A stretch of DNA of 64,000 nucleotides from Streptococcus sp. bf_0095. Its GTDB lineage: Bacteria > Bacillota > Bacilli > Lactobacillales > Streptococcaceae. A program made the translations under genes and the position numbers. The number at the start of each line of letters is the position of its first letter. Positions within the stretch are counted from its first letter, which is position 1. This document shows, piece by piece, positions 47,933 through 57,822 of the stretch. A model generated the notes under the pieces. The model made no database searches. It saw only the letters and a list, made by a program, of their open reading frames with translations, and was not told the origin of the DNA. Where the stretch lies: positions 620,001-684,000 of the forward strand of contig NZ_RCYU01000001.1 in the NCBI RefSeq assembly GCF_004166885.1, in the 5' to 3' direction.

Positions 47933-50900
47933 TTATCGATAAATCGTTTTCATAGCAATACTTGACAGCTCATTTTCTAACTTCTCGTTTTTCTGGACGG
48001 AAACTCCTTTTAATTGAATGGTCTTTTTCTCCTCTTCATAGCGAATAACGACAGGATAAGGACCTGGATAAGCTTTTAAAATATCTAAGACTGCCCGGTC
48101 CTCCTGGTGATCAAACAATTGAATCCAAAAACGCTGATTGGTGGCTTCTTCTGCTTCCATTAAAACCATCTGAAGACGACCATCTCTAGATTGCACTTTT
48201 CCTTTAAGATAGTAATAGCCCTTCTCTCTTATTTTTGAGCTATAGTGGCGATAAGTATCAGGAAAAAGAGTGACATCCATCTTCTTTTGGAAATCGGAAA
48301 CTTGTAAAAAGGCCATATTTTCTCCATTTTTGGTTCGGATGGTCCGGATCGATTGAACTTCAACCAGGATAGTGGCCTGTTCTCCTTCGCTTAAAGAGGC
48401 GATCGGTCGAGTCGGTTTGCTACTTGCAGCTACAATTTCCACCAGAGGATGTGGGCTAAGACCGACACCAATGACCCTCTGCTCCATTTCATACTTCTCA
48501 GCCTTGCTATAATCCTCGGCATCCATCCAGGAATAATTAGCTTGGCCAAATAAGCTACCCAGTTCATCCGCAAAGACAAATAGGTTAGGAAGGTTCTGAA
48601 GGACTTTTCTGCGATTCTTTTCAAAGCAGTCAAACAAGCCCAATTCTACCAGTGGCGTTAAGAGAGGAAGTTTGTGATACTGGCTAGGCAAGCGCATGAT
48701 AAAATCTTCAATGCTCTCAAAGGGACGTTGGTCAATAATCCAATAGGATAGATCTTTTGGGAGACCTTTGATATTTTTCATTCCTAGATAAATCTTCTGA
48801 TCTTGGAACTTATCCTTATAAGGAATGGTATTAATGGTCAAAGGAGCTACTTGGAAGTCAAATTGGAGCGCATCAGTCAAGTAATCACTACTAGAGTAGT
48901 TGAGCATAATGTCAAAAAAGACATCTGGATAATGGACTTTAAAGTAAGCCAATTGGAAGGCCAAGGCTGAGTAGGCATAGGCATGGGAACGGTTGAAGCC
49001 ATAGCCAGCAAATTTTTCCATAATGGCAAAGACTTGCTTGGCTTTTTCTGCACTGTGCCCAAGCGCGACAGCCCCCTTGATAAAGTCATCTTCCATTCGA
49101 TGCATTTCTGCCACGTTCTTTTTCCCCATGGCCCGTCTGAGGATATCGGCTTTTCCTAGACTAAAGCCAGCAAAGGTCTGGGCCACCTGCATGACTTGCT
49201 CCTGATAGAGCATGATGCCATATGTTGGTGCTAGAATGCCTTCCAAACTAGGATCAATCATATCGACCTTCTCTTTGCCATGCTTGCGTTTGACGAAATT
49301 ATCAATATAGTCACTAGCCCCAGGCCGGTTCAAGGAAGTAGTCGCAACAATCTCCTCAAAACAGTTGGGTTGAACCCGTCTTAATAAACGGATAGCTCCT
49401 GCTTGCTCAAACTGGAAGATTCCCTTGGTATTTCCCGCAGCAAACAAAGCAATCGTTTCCGGATCTTCTAGAGGAATATCCTCAATCTTAATATCCTTTT
49501 GATATTTTTCCTTTACTGCTTCCTGCATCCGTTGAGCAAAGGTCAAATTTCGGAGTCCTAAGAAGTCCATCTTGAGCAGACCATTGGCCTCAACACCATG
49601 GGCATCATATTGGGTCAGATTCATCTCCTCGCCCATCTTAATCGGGATTTGATTGGTGAGGTCTTCTCCACTCATGACGACACCTGCCGCATGAATCGAG
49701 GTCTGACGCGGTTGCCCCTCAATCCTCTTCGCAATTTCAAAACCCTTCCGGTATTCTGGGCGACTTTGGATAGCTTGGCGGAAAGCTACATTCTTTTCAT
49801 AAGCGGAAGCCAAGGTATCCCGTAAGCCAATCCGCTTGGTGAGGTTGGTTAACTCATACTCTGGGGTTCCAAATCTCTTAAAAACATCTCGTATGGCTTG
49901 TTTCGCTCCAAAAGTTGAGAAGGTCACAATTTGGGCCACATGAGGACTGCGGTAGCGATTTTTAACATACTGGATAAATTTGGGACGATAGACATCCGGA
50001 ATATCAATATCAATATCTGGCATGGTATAGCGCTCTAAGTTCAAGAAACGCTCAAAGAGGAGATTGTTCTTGACCGGATCAATCCCTGTGATATCTAAGG
50101 CGTAGGCTACTAGACTACCAACTGCTGAGCCACGGCCCATCCCCATATAGTAACCTTGGCTTCGACCAAACCGTAATAAATCCCAGACAATCAAGAAGTA
50201 GTCATCAAAGCCCATCTGATGGATGACAGCTAATTCATGACGCAAACGCTCTTGGTAAACCGTCTGGTCCAGCCCCTTGCTTCTCAAGCCCTCCTCAGCC
50301 AACTCACGTAATTCCTCGACTGCAGGTTTCTCTGGATTGAAGCGAGGAAGCTTCAATTGCGTATCAATCTCATAATGAACAGCCGCAAGGGTCTTCTCTA
50401 GATAAGAAATACTATCTGGATAATTATGAGCAAAGGCCCGCTCCAACTTTTCTGGTGGCAGTAACATCATAGAAGTGTCAACAGCTCCTACTTCCTTCAG
50501 ACTGCAATTGTTCCGAATGGCGTGGAGCATCTGAAGACTCTCCAAATCACTCGTAGAAAAATAGCGGACTGTATGGAGGGGGAAAACAGGACGAGAAAAC
50601 TGTTTCGCTGGAGTATCTGGAAAGACACCAATCGCAAAGTCTTGGCCCAAGTCTAAATACTCAATCCCTTCAAAATAGGGAACGATGATGGCTAGATCAT
50701 CCAACAAGTGTTGAAAGGCCGACCAGTCAGTTGTCCCCATCATTTTCATGCTGGAAATCTTGATTAAATGTTTATAACCTACGGTACCTAATGCAACCAA
50801 ACGGATAGACAAAGGACCCGCTGGTAACTCGACTTCCAAATCAAGACCTAGGACAGCCCCAATACCAGCTTTTTGGCACTCTTCTAAAAACTCGTAGGCC

Positions 50901-51034
50901 CCATATAAATTATCTATATCCATGAGACCAACTTGTTGGTAACCCATTTCTTTGGCACGCTGAATATAGTCCCGAATAGAGACTAAACTGTCCATAAAGG
51001 TATAAACCGATTTTGTGTCCAGTTGTGTAATCAC
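47933..51034 (-). CDS. dnaE: DNA polymerase III alpha subunit DnaE
   Basis: Second replicative polymerase of Firmicutes; it extends primers before PolC takes over. 1033 residues with an N-terminal PHP domain (LMDIDNLYGAYEFLEECQ), catalytic aspartates in MPDIDIDIPD, GRGSAVGSLVAYAL in the palm, GYGFNRSHAYAYSALAF, and an OB fold near the C-terminus (ILVEVQSIRTIRTKNGEN). The first PHP metal motif is degenerate, so proofreading by PHP is unlikely. It is 85 bp upstream of pfkA. Confidence 0.96.
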   Translation of the reverse strand: MITQLDTKSVYTFMDSLVSIRDYIQRAKEMGYQQVGLMDIDNLYGAYEFLEECQKAGIGAVLGLDLEVELPAGPLSIRLVALGTVGYKHLIKISSMKMMGTTDWSAFQHLLDDLAIIVPYFEGIEYLDLGQDFAIGVFPDTPAKQFSRPVFPLHTVRYFSTSDLESLQMLHAIRNNCSLKEVGAVDTSMMLLPPEKLERAFAHNYPDSISYLEKTLAAVHYEIDTQLKLPRFNPEKPAVEELRELAEEGLRSKGLDQTVYQERLRHELAVIHQMGFDDYFLIVWDLLRFGRSQGYYMGMGRGSAVGSLVAYALDITGIDPVKNNLLFERFLNLERYTMPDIDIDIPDVYRPKFIQYVKNRYRSPHVAQIVTFSTFGAKQAIRDVFKRFGTPEYELTNLTKRIGLRDTLASAYEKNVAFRQAIQSRPEYRKGFEIAKRIEGQPRQTSIHAAGVVMSGEDLTNQIPIKMGEEMNLTQYDAHGVEANGLLKMDFLGLRNLTFAQRMQEAVKEKYQKDIKIEDIPLEDPETIALFAAGNTKGIFQFEQAGAIRLLRRVQPNCFEEIVATTSLNRPGASDYIDNFVKRKHGKEKVDMIDPSLEGILAPTYGIMLYQEQVMQVAQTFAGFSLGKADILRRAMGKKNVAEMHRMEDDFIKGAVALGHSAEKAKQVFAIMEKFAGYGFNRSHAYAYSALAFQLAYFKVHYPDVFFDIMLNYSSSDYLTDALQFDFQVAPLTINTIPYKDKFQDQKIYLGMKNIKGLPKDLSYWIIDQRPFESIEDFIMRLPSQYHKLPLLTPLVELGLFDCFEKNRRKVLQNLPNLFVFADELGSLFGQANYSWMDAEDYSKAEKYEMEQRVIGVGLSPHPLVEIVAASSKPTRPIASLSEGEQATILVEVQSIRTIRTKNGENMAFLQVSDFQKKMDVTLFPDTYRHYSSKIREKGYYYLKGKVQSRDGRLQMVLMEAEEATNQRFWIQLFDHQEDRAVLDILKAYPGPYPVVIRYEEEKKTIQLKGVSVQKNEKLENELSSIAMKTIYR

Positions 51035-51123
51035 CTTGCACTCCTTTTCGTCCGTTCTTACCTTCTATTATACAGGAAATCCGACAAAGAAGACACTCTT
51101 ACCCATTGCTAATCCTGCCTAAC

Positions 51124-51147
51124 AAAAAAACAGATCAACTGATCTGC
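51124..51147 (-). terminator. Terminator after tRNA-Ser
   Basis: CAGATCA / TGATCTG stem with a two-base loop and seven T on the minus strand. Confidence 0.75.
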
Positions 51148-51161
51148 TTTCCTTTCTCTAA

Positions 51162-51249
51162 CGGAAGACATGGGATTCGAACCCACGCACGCTGTTACAC
51201 GCCTACCGCGTTTCCAACACGGCCTCTTAAGCCTCTTGAGTAATCTTCC
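51162..51249 (-). tRNA. tRNA-Ser (GGA)
   Basis: 88-nt class II tRNA. The acceptor GGAAGAT pairs with GTCTTCC (G as discriminator, CCA not encoded). The anticodon loop TTGGAAA reads GGA, flanked by CCGTG/CGCGG. It has a long variable arm, and GGTTCGAATCC in the T arm. Located between dnaE and ssrA. Confidence 0.93.
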
Positions 51250-51344
51250 AAACTAGTATCCATTATACGGAAAAGCGCTCCTCCTGTCAACAAAAAATTT
51301 AGGAATCGCTCACAAGATATCATTGCTTGATAGATTTTAAAGAA

Positions 51345-51371
51345 ACAAAAAACGACAAGGATTTGTCGTTT
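51345..51371 (-). terminator. Terminator after tmRNA
   Basis: AAACGACAA / TTGTCGTTT with loop ATCC and a TTTTTTG tail on the minus strand. Confidence 0.8.
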
Positions 51372-51384
51372 GCATATATAAAAA

Positions 51385-51729
51385 TGGAGCCGGTGGGAGT
51401 CGAACCCACGTCCAAACATCTGCCAGCATATTTGTCTACAACCATAGGTTATGTATTGCTTTAACAGCTCCTCGACACATAACTCAAGCCTAGGAACTGC
51501 GAGTCTATCAATCTCTTATCAAACTGCTAGACAAAGTTTGATCGTATCTCGCTAAAATTAAGACCTGTCATCAGACACGAGCAATCCGAATCGGGTCACG
51601 CCTGCTGTTTTTTAGGCAGCTAGAGCGTAAGAAGTATTATTTTTTGCAGTTATATTTAACTGAGCGTTTACGTCGCCACACGAGTCGCAAAATATGCCTC
51701 ATAATGCCTGTCGAATCCGTAACGACCCC
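51385..51729 (-). ncRNA. ssrA: Transfer-messenger RNA
   Basis: 345-nt trans-translation RNA. The 5' end GGGGTCGTTACGGATTCGAC and 3' end GGTTCGACTCCCACCGGCTC plus CA form the tRNA-like domain; here CCA is encoded. The tag frame GCAAAAAATAATACTTCTTA and on reads AKNNTSYALAA followed by TAA, the streptococcal degradation tag. Pseudoknot regions follow. The own promoter is at 51745-51773. Confidence 0.97.
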
Positions 51730-51773
51730 AAAATGATATACTCCAGTGTATCATTTTTTGGGTAAAATGGCAA
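51730..51773 (-). promoter_or_regulatory. ssrA promoter covered by a palindrome
   Basis: TTGCCA (51773-51768) and TACACT (51750-51745, preceded by TGA) are 17 bases apart on the minus strand. The 28-bp near-perfect palindrome AAAATGATATACT-CC-AGTGTATCATTTT (51730-51757, one G-T mismatch pair) spans the -10 box to the mature 5' end. It could be an operator or a leader hairpin removed by processing. Confidence 0.6.
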
Positions 51774-51800
51774 AAGAAAAAGAGGAATTCCTTCCTCTTT
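51774..51800 (-). terminator. Terminator after the ABC permease gene
   Basis: AAAGAGGAA / TTCCTCTTT with a four-base loop and TTCTTTT tail on the minus strand, just past the permease stop and next to the ssrA -35. Confidence 0.75.
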
Positions 51801-51805
51801 CATTC

Positions 51806-52606
51806 TTATTGCAAGTTCAATTTGAATTTTGTTACATAATGAACGGTAAAGTACATCGCTACAATTTTTACTAGCTCATAGATATAGGCTGGAATAAAGT
51901 TAACAACCAAGACATCACTAAGGGTATCAGAAGACATAGTTGCAGTTCTTGAAAGTTCTGAAATAGATATAGAAGGGAACAATCTTCCAATGATACTAAG
52001 AACGACCCAAAGGATAAATCCAAAGACGAAGGCCATCACGATACGATTGTTAATGAAGAGCTGACCCAGTGAGATGGCACAGTAGAGCATTAAAATACCT
52101 GAAATAGTCGCTAACACTTGAAATAGCAAGCTTTGCCAAATAAGAGATGACCCAATATGATCGAACACTGGACCAAGCACATCAAAGATATTCTGTTGTT
52201 GAGCAAGACCGATCACTCCTAAGAAAATAAGCAAAGAAAGAATCAAGCTAATAAAACAGAAAATACTCCAGATCAAAGCAGATGTTACTTTTACAAGTAA
52301 AACAGTATGAGATCCAGTTGGCAATGTCCAGGTCAAATAACCTTCACGACCAAAAATATTGTTATAAAAACGACGAATAATAATAATATAGTTGGTCAAG
52401 GTCAAGCCAATGTAACCTGCAAAAATAACCAGGACAATAATTCCCACAATTGTATAAGTTGTATCTGCTGTATAAGTCGCTGCCCCAGTTATAACACTAG
52501 AAGCTAATAAACCAGCAAAAATGGAGAGAATAGCAAGCACACCCGAAATAATGAGATACCACTTATAGGTTGCTTTTAATTCATATTTCATTAATTTCCC
52601 AAACAT
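51806..52606 (-). CDS. ABC-2-type transporter permease
   Basis: Integral membrane protein of 266 residues with six hydrophobic segments, starting with a cytoplasmic MFGKLMKYELKATYKWY that is common to BcrB/YtrC-like permeases. It lies nine bases after its ATPase. The cargo is unknown; related systems handle peptides or antibiotics, or act in envelope stress. It is followed by a terminator. Confidence 0.8.
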   Translation of the reverse strand: MFGKLMKYELKATYKWYLIISGVLAILSIFAGLLASSVITGAATYTADTTYTIVGIIVLVIFAGYIGLTLTNYIIIIRRFYNNIFGREGYLTWTLPTGSHTVLLVKVTSALIWSIFCFISLILSLLIFLGVIGLAQQQNIFDVLGPVFDHIGSSLIWQSLLFQVLATISGILMLYCAISLGQLFINNRIVMAFVFGFILWVVLSIIGRLFPSISISELSRTATMSSDTLSDVLVVNFIPAYIYELVKIVAMYFTVHYVTKFKLNLQ

Positions 52607-52615
52607 AAGAACCTC

Positions 52616-53323
52616 CTAATACATTCTAAATTGTTCACGGAAGATCTCATCAATCGATTTACCGTATTGGTTGCGAAGAACAGTTGTGTTTTCATGCAAC
52701 AGAATACGTCCTTGATTGATAAAGAGCGCTTCATCCAAGACTTGTTCAACGTCCGCAATCAAGTGGGTTGAAATCAATACTGATGAGTTTGGACGACGAT
52801 TTTGAATGATGGTTCTAAGAATGTAATCACGCGCAGCAGGATCCACTCCACCAATAGGTTCATCAAGAATGTACAAATCCGCTTCACGGCTCATGACCAA
52901 AATTAATTGAACTTTTTCCTTATTCCCTTTAGAGAGTTGTTTCAATTTTTGCTCTGGGTGCAAATGTAAATCATTCAACAATTGATAAGCACGTTGAGCA
53001 TTGAAATCCTTATAGAAGTCTTGGAAGAAACGAAGGGTTTCTGAAATTTTCATATTCTCATCCAAATACGTTGTATCTGGCAAATAAGAAACGACTTGTT
53101 TGGTTTTTGCAGAAGGTACTTGGCCATGGATGTAGACATTACCAGAAGTTGGTTGCAAGAGCCCATTCACTAATTTAATAATGGTAGTTTTCCCACTTCC
53201 GTTTGGTCCTAACAAACCAATGATACGACCCGGTTGAATATTGACACTCACATCACCTAAGGCAATATGTTTACCATACACTTTTTGAACATGGTCTAAG
53301 TAGACCAAAGGGTACTGATTCAT
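52616..53323 (-). CDS. ABC transporter ATP-binding protein
   Basis: 235-residue BcrA/YtrB-like ATPase. Walker A is GPNGSGKTT, the signature is LSKGNKEKVQL (a known variant of LSGGQ in this group), Walker B LYILDEPIGGVD and the switch His in LISTHLI. AAGGAG precedes the ATG, and TATAAT lies about 25 bases upstream of the start. No GntR regulator gene is attached, unlike many ytr-type operons. Confidence 0.85.
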   Translation of the reverse strand: MNQYPLVYLDHVQKVYGKHIALGDVSVNIQPGRIIGLLGPNGSGKTTIIKLVNGLLQPTSGNVYIHGQVPSAKTKQVVSYLPDTTYLDENMKISETLRFFQDFYKDFNAQRAYQLLNDLHLHPEQKLKQLSKGNKEKVQLILVMSREADLYILDEPIGGVDPAARDYILRTIIQNRRPNSSVLISTHLIADVEQVLDEALFINQGRILLHENTTVLRNQYGKSIDEIFREQFRMY

Positions 53324-53441
53324 AATCTTCTCCTTAATTTAATAATGATTCTATTATAACCTTACTAAGAAGTGATTGCAAGATATAATCGTAAAAGAAG
53401 GTAGAATGTTCGTACTATTTGACATCCAAACCATCTTCACT

Positions 53442-53468
53442 AAAAAAGAGGAACATCTGTCCCTCCTT
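53442..53468 (-). terminator. Terminator after the SufT-like gene
   Basis: GAGGGAC / GTTCCTC (one G-T pair) with loop AGAT, then TTTTTT on the minus strand. Confidence 0.7.
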
Positions 53469-53478
53469 TAAAGCAATC

Positions 53479-53808
53479 TTATTTAATTCCTAAAGCAATT
53501 CGCGCATAGCGGCTCATCTTCTCAACCGTCCAAGCTGGATACCAGACCAGTTTCACATCGACCTTGGTCACTTCTTCCATTCCCGTTAAGGCATCATAAA
53601 TCTGATCCGTCAGCAAGTCTGCCAATGGGCAACCCATGGTGGTTAGGGTCATATCGATTTCTGTTTCACCAGTTTCACCATCAAACCGAATTTCGTAGAC
53701 CAAACCAAGGTTGACAATATCAATACCTAATTCAGGATCGATGACCTGCTCTAGATTTTCAAGAATACGGTTTTTAATTTGTTCGATTTCTTCTGTCGTA
53801 TAACTCAT
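53479..53808 (-). CDS. DUF59/MIP18-family protein (SufT/PaaD-like)
   Basis: 109-residue protein implicated in Fe-S cluster maturation by family. Its hallmarks are VIDPELGIDIVNLGLVYEI, then the Cys motif TTMGCPLADLL, and VKLVWYPAWTVEKMS. AAGGAG-like AGGAGT lies six bases before the ATG. It is downstream of rpoD on the same strand but separated from it by a 330-bp terminator array, so its transcription from dnaG-rpoD is probably restricted. Confidence 0.88.
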   Translation of the reverse strand: MSYTTEEIEQIKNRILENLEQVIDPELGIDIVNLGLVYEIRFDGETGETEIDMTLTTMGCPLADLLTDQIYDALTGMEEVTKVDVKLVWYPAWTVEKMSRYARIALGIK

Positions 53809-53877
53809 TCTTTACTCCTTCTTCACACGGTTCATCCCCATGAAGAATATTTTTATTTACAGCAAGCCCTAGATTCA

Positions 53878-54208
53878 AAGGGCGCTAGAAAAGGGCGCCC
53901 GAACCTAGGTTGCTTTTCCATTTCTAGGCAACCGTTAAGAATGTCCACTGGACATTCCTCGCTTCCGAATTTCTGGGCTCGGGTTAAAAAGATCCACAGG
54001 ACTTGGGTCGCTTTTATATTTCTAGGCGACCGTTAAAAATGTCCACTGGACTTGGGACGCTTTTACATTTTTAGGCGACCGTTAAAAATGACCACTGGAC
54101 CTTCCTCGCTTCCGAATTTCTGGGCTCGGGTTAAAAAGGTCCCCCGGACCTGGCCACTCTCTTGTTTTTGGGTGGCCGTTAAAAAGGTCCCCCGGACCTT
54201 TTTAATCC
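53878..54208 (-). repeat. Tandem array of 49-bp terminator-like units downstream of rpoD
   Basis: Six aligned units start at 53926, 53975, 54024, 54073, 54122 and 54171 (the last slightly shorter), preceded by a GGGCGC hairpin at 53878-53901. On the minus strand each has a hairpin such as GGTCCGGGGGACC or GTCCAGTGGAC directly followed by TTTTTAAC or TTCTTAAC. A second hairpin spans most unit borders (GGCCAC/GTGGCC, GGTCGC/GCGACC). Units 1 and 4, and 2 and 5, are most alike, giving a 147-bp higher order. The first hairpin abuts the rpoD stop. Confidence 0.8.
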
Positions 54209-55314
54209 TCTATAAAGTCACGTAATGGTTTGCTTCTGCTTGGGTGGCGGAGTTTGCGGAGGGCTTTGGCTTCGATCTGACGGATCCGTTCACGGGTCAC
54301 GTTGAAGACTTTCCCCACATCTTCCAAGGTCCGCATTTTTCCATCATCCAAACCGAAGCGGAGACGAAGCACGTTTTCTTCCCGATCTGTCAAAGTATCG
54401 AGGACTTCGTCCAACTGTTCGCGTAGAACCACACGAGTGGTGTAGTCTACTGGATTTTCAATCACTTCGTCTTCGATGAAATCTCCCAAATGGCTATCGT
54501 CTTCTTCCCCGATTGGCGTTTCCAAAGAAACAGGCTCTTGAGCAATCTTCAAGATTTCACGGACCTTATCTGGTGTCATATCCATGCGTTCAGCGATTTG
54601 TTCAGGTGTTGGATCTTGTCCCAATTCTTGCAAGAGATTGCGTTGTTCACGAACCAACTTGTTAATAGTTTCCACCATGTGAACAGGGATCCGAATGGTA
54701 CGGGCTTGGTCTGCAATGGCACGCGTGATAGCCTGACGAATCCACCAAGTCGCATAAGTTGAGAACTTAAACCCTTTGGTATAGTCAAACTTATCTACCG
54801 CCTTCATCAAGCCCATATTTCCTTCTTGGATCAAATCCAAGAATTGCATTCCGCGACCAACATAGCGCTTCGCAATGGAAACAACCAAACGAAGATTGGC
54901 TTCTGCCAAACGTTGCTTGGCTTCCAAATCACCTTGTTCCACCAAGATGGCCAATTCTTGCTCTTCTTCATTAGTTAAAAGAGGAACGACCCCAATTTCT
55001 TTCAAGTACATCCGTACTGGGTCATTGACCTTGGCAGAGTTGCTTCCAAGCAATTCCTCATCCGTCAGCTCTGGTTCTTCCTCTTCATTGTTCAAGACAC
55101 GCGCACTTGGATTGCCTTCCTTATCTGTGATGGAAATTCCAGCATCTTGAATCCGTTGCAACAAATCTTCAATCCCATCGGCATCCAAGGTAAAAGGAAT
55201 GACCAATTGATCATTGATTTCATCATCTGTTGCAGTACCACTTTTTTTATGACTACGAATAAACTCTGCAATTTGGACATCTAAAGTTGTGATATCTTTT
55301 TGTTCTTTCGCCAT
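54202..55314 (-). CDS. rpoD: Primary RNA polymerase sigma factor (sigma-A)
   Basis: Housekeeping sigma factor, 370 residues. Region 1.1 remnant at the N-terminus, region 1.2 [11 protein letters not shown], region 2 [18 protein letters not shown] and [16 protein letters not shown], region 3 [15 protein letters not shown], region 4.2 [16 protein letters not shown]. It starts two bases after the dnaG stop, the classic macromolecular synthesis arrangement. Its end runs into the terminator array. Confidence 0.97.
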   Translation of the reverse strand: MAKEQKDITTLDVQIAEFIRSHKKSGTATDDEINDQLVIPFTLDADGIEDLLQRIQDAGISITDKEGNPSARVLNNEEEEPELTDEELLGSNSAKVNDPVRMYLKEIGVVPLLTNEEEQELAILVEQGDLEAKQRLAEANLRLVVSIAKRYVGRGMQFLDLIQEGNMGLMKAVDKFDYTKGFKFSTYATWWIRQAITRAIADQARTIRIPVHMVETINKLVREQRNLLQELGQDPTPEQIAERMDMTPDKVREILKIAQEPVSLETPIGEEDDSHLGDFIEDEVIENPVDYTTRVVLREQLDEVLDTLTDREENVLRLRFGLDDGKMRTLEDVGKVFNVTRERIRQIEAKALRKLRHPSRSKPLRDFIED

Positions 55315-55316
55315 TC

Positions 55317-57104
55317 CTACTCCATTCTTCTTTTTTGAGCGATTAAGCGCTCTAGTTCCAACAAAGCCTGATCCGCATCTCCACTGTGAGAGGCTTCTCG
55401 GACTTTTTTTCCTATTTGTTGACTTTCTTTACGGAGAAGTTCCCGATTTCTCGTTTTTTCCACTTCTTCCAACTCATTCTCCGCTATTTCATCCGGTAAA
55501 TTTTCTTCTAGCATCAGATACCAGGCCCGTTGCACTTCCTCTGTCTGCTCTGACAAATCCTGCGATGTCACTTCTCCATTTTGACAAAGAAGTTGGTACA
55601 AGGTTTGCAAGGCAGGGGTATCAAATGAAAAATCTGTTCGAAGACGATATTCATTCAAAACATAAGGAAAGTCCTTCATCCGATGAAGGAGATGATTCTC
55701 AGCCCGAACCAGGCGAGGCAGTTTTTTTTGCACGACAGTTGGACTAGCAACTGGAGCCTGTGTCTGAATTTTCCCTTGCTCCTGACGCTGGCTACGCATC
55801 TGAAGTCGACTAGCATTAACCGTCTGTTCTACCTGCAAATAATCAAAGTCGACCAAGAGATCGGCTAATTTATAAATGTAGGTGTTTTGTGCCGTTACAG
55901 ATGGCGTCTGAGCAATTAAGGGAGCCATTTTTTCGACAAATTCAATCTGCGCCTGCAAATTTTCAATATTGTCTGGCTTCCAATAATCCATGAGAAACTC
56001 TACCCGACTGAGACGTGTTTTTTCCAATAAGTCCGCCAAAGCTTGAGGAGAATTCTTATTGAGATACTCGTCTGGGTCCATCTGATCAGGAATCTGGACG
56101 ACCTCTACCTCCTGTTTTTCCAGGACCTCCAAAGCCTTTGCTGTCGCCAGCCTTCCCGCTTTATCCCCATCATAGGCCAAGATAACCTTTTTGGTAAATT
56201 TGCTCAGATGGGCCACATGTTCCTGCGTGAGGGCTGTCCCCATGGAAGCAACGGCATTCTCAATCCCAGCTCGGTAAGCTGCGATGACATCCATGAAGCC
56301 TTCCATCAAGTAAAGCTCATGGTTCTTCTTCGCAACTTGCTTGGCCTTATCCAAATGGTAGAGCTCATAACTCTTGTTAAAAAGGAGCGTACTGCGGCTG
56401 TTCTTGTATTTCCCCTGATGCTTTGTCCCTTCAGCTTGGTCACGCCAAAGTCGACCAGAAAAAGCAATAACTCGACCAGTATCGTCCGATAAGGGAAACA
56501 CGATGCGATCTTGAAAAGCATCATACATAGTCCCCATATCACTAATATGAAAGAGACCCGACTCAGCCATAATATTTTCTGAAAACTTTCCAGAAACACT
56601 CTGATACAGATAATTCCCTTCTGCTGGTGCTAGGCCTATTTGAAAATGCCGAAGCACCTCATCATCAAGTCCTCGATCATAAAGGTATTGCCGAGCATCC
56701 TCTCCCATCTTTGTCGTCATCAGGATCGCATGATAGAATTTGGCAGCCTCTTGATGAATCTCATAAAAGGGGTGTTTCCCATCTGCTTGGTGTCCCCTGG
56801 ACTGAGATGGAGCAAGAGCTTGCACTTGAATGCCTACCTGATCTCCAACAATTTGAACAGCTTCCATGAAGGAGACACCACGATAGTCTTCGATAAACTT
56901 AAAAACATCGCCTGATTTGCCACAACCAAAACAATGATAGAACTGTTTATCCTCGACTACATTAAAAGAAGGCGTCTTTTCACCATGAAAAGGACAGAGA
57001 CCTAAAAAGTTTCGTCCTGCCTTTGTCAATTGAACGACTTCTCCGATTACATCTACAATATTCACACTGTTTTTAATTTCTGAAATCAGTTGTTTGTCAA
57101 CCAT
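55317..57104 (-). CDS. dnaG: DNA primase
   Basis: Makes RNA primers at the replication fork. The CHC2 zinc finger uses C37, H40, C58 and C61 ([12 protein letters not shown] and [12 protein letters not shown]). The TOPRIM part has [15 protein letters not shown] and [13 protein letters not shown]. The C-terminal domain that binds helicase is divergent. The ATG at 57104 has GGAGG seven bases upstream; an in-frame ATG 33 bases earlier would precede that site. 595 residues. Confidence 0.96.
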   Translation of the reverse strand: MVDKQLISEIKNSVNIVDVIGEVVQLTKAGRNFLGLCPFHGEKTPSFNVVEDKQFYHCFGCGKSGDVFKFIEDYRGVSFMEAVQIVGDQVGIQVQALAPSQSRGHQADGKHPFYEIHQEAAKFYHAILMTTKMGEDARQYLYDRGLDDEVLRHFQIGLAPAEGNYLYQSVSGKFSENIMAESGLFHISDMGTMYDAFQDRIVFPLSDDTGRVIAFSGRLWRDQAEGTKHQGKYKNSRSTLLFNKSYELYHLDKAKQVAKKNHELYLMEGFMDVIAAYRAGIENAVASMGTALTQEHVAHLSKFTKKVILAYDGDKAGRLATAKALEVLEKQEVEVVQIPDQMDPDEYLNKNSPQALADLLEKTRLSRVEFLMDYWKPDNIENLQAQIEFVEKMAPLIAQTPSVTAQNTYIYKLADLLVDFDYLQVEQTVNASRLQMRSQRQEQGKIQTQAPVASPTVVQKKLPRLVRAENHLLHRMKDFPYVLNEYRLRTDFSFDTPALQTLYQLLCQNGEVTSQDLSEQTEEVQRAWYLMLEENLPDEIAENELEEVEKTRNRELLRKESQQIGKKVREASHSGDADQALLELERLIAQKRRME

Positions 57105-57273
57105 AAACAGTGCCTCCATTTTACCATAGAATATCATTAACTATTTTAAACTAATTTTTGTCAATTGTAAATCATTCAGATTGATTTTCATCCTATTTTT
57201 CCACATCTTTCCACACTTTCTAGAATCAACAGTTTGCTTAAATCAACTTTTTAAAAAAATTTGAGCATATTTA

Positions 57274-57302
57274 TTGAATACGAAAAAAATTTCAGTTATA
57301 CT
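57274..57302 (+). promoter_or_regulatory. mscL promoter
   Basis: TTGAAT (57274-57279) and TATACT (57297-57302), 17-base spacer, 42 bases before the mscL ATG. Confidence 0.75.
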
Positions 57303-57343
57303 ATGCTCTGTAAAAATTTATTATGAAAGGACATATTTAGGAT

Positions 57344-57721
57344 ATGTTAAAAGATTTGAAAGCTTTTCTCCTTCGTGGGAATATTGTTGACCTTGCTGTC
57401 GCAGTCGTTATCGGAGCTGCATTTGGAGCTATCGTAACATCATTTGTTAACGATATCATCACTCCACTTATTTTGAACCCAGCTATGAAAGCTGCTGGTG
57501 TTGAAAAGATTGCACAATTGTCATGGAACGGTGTTGCTTACGGTAGCTTCTTGAGCGCTGTTATCAACTTCCTTGTTGTTGGTACTGTTCTTTTCTTCGT
57601 AGTAAAAGCTGCTGAGAAAGCTCAAAACCTTGGTAAAAAAGAGGAAGCTGCTGAAGAAGAAGCTGCTCCTACTCAAGAAGAGTTGCTTGCTGAAATCCGC
57701 GACTTGCTTGCAAACAAATAA
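57344..57721 (+). CDS. mscL: Large-conductance mechanosensitive channel
   Basis: Pentameric membrane valve that opens under hypo-osmotic shock. 125 residues, two membrane helices. The N-terminal signature is FLLRGNIVDLAVAVVIGAAF, followed by NDIITPLILNPAM, the second helix AVINFLVVGTVLFFVV, and a charged bundle at the C-terminus (KKEEAAEEEAAPTQEELL). Monocistronic with its own promoter and terminator. Confidence 0.97.
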   Translation: MLKDLKAFLLRGNIVDLAVAVVIGAAFGAIVTSFVNDIITPLILNPAMKAAGVEKIAQLSWNGVAYGSFLSAVINFLVVGTVLFFVVKAAEKAQNLGKKEEAAEEEAAPTQEELLAEIRDLLANK

Positions 57722-57735
57722 TCAGATAAAAAGAT

Positions 57736-57766
57736 CCGATCTTCTAGCTAGAAGGTCGGGTTTTTT
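57736..57766 (+). terminator. Terminator after mscL
   Basis: CCGATCTTC / GAAGGTCGG stem around TAGCTA, followed by GTTTTTT. Confidence 0.85.
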
Positions 57767-57788
57767 ATCTTCAATTTTTCTAGAGAAA

Positions 57789-57811
57789 CAAAAAACAGAC
57801 CGAAGTCTGTT
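57789..57811 (-). terminator. Terminator after rpsU
   Basis: AACAGAC / GTCTGTT closed by a TTCG tetraloop, then TTTTTG on the minus strand. Confidence 0.85.
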
Positions 57812-57822
57812 CTTGTATTCAA

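Noticed and set aside
53779..54036. Plus-strand open frame of 85 codons across the repeat array
   Set aside because: It runs through the 49-bp terminator units and the sufT start, has no ribosome site, and its residues simply mirror the DNA repeats.
53878..54208. Tandem repeats considered as a CRISPR array
   Set aside because: Units are directly contiguous with no unique spacers, vary in sequence and carry hairpin plus T-run signals; no cas genes are present.
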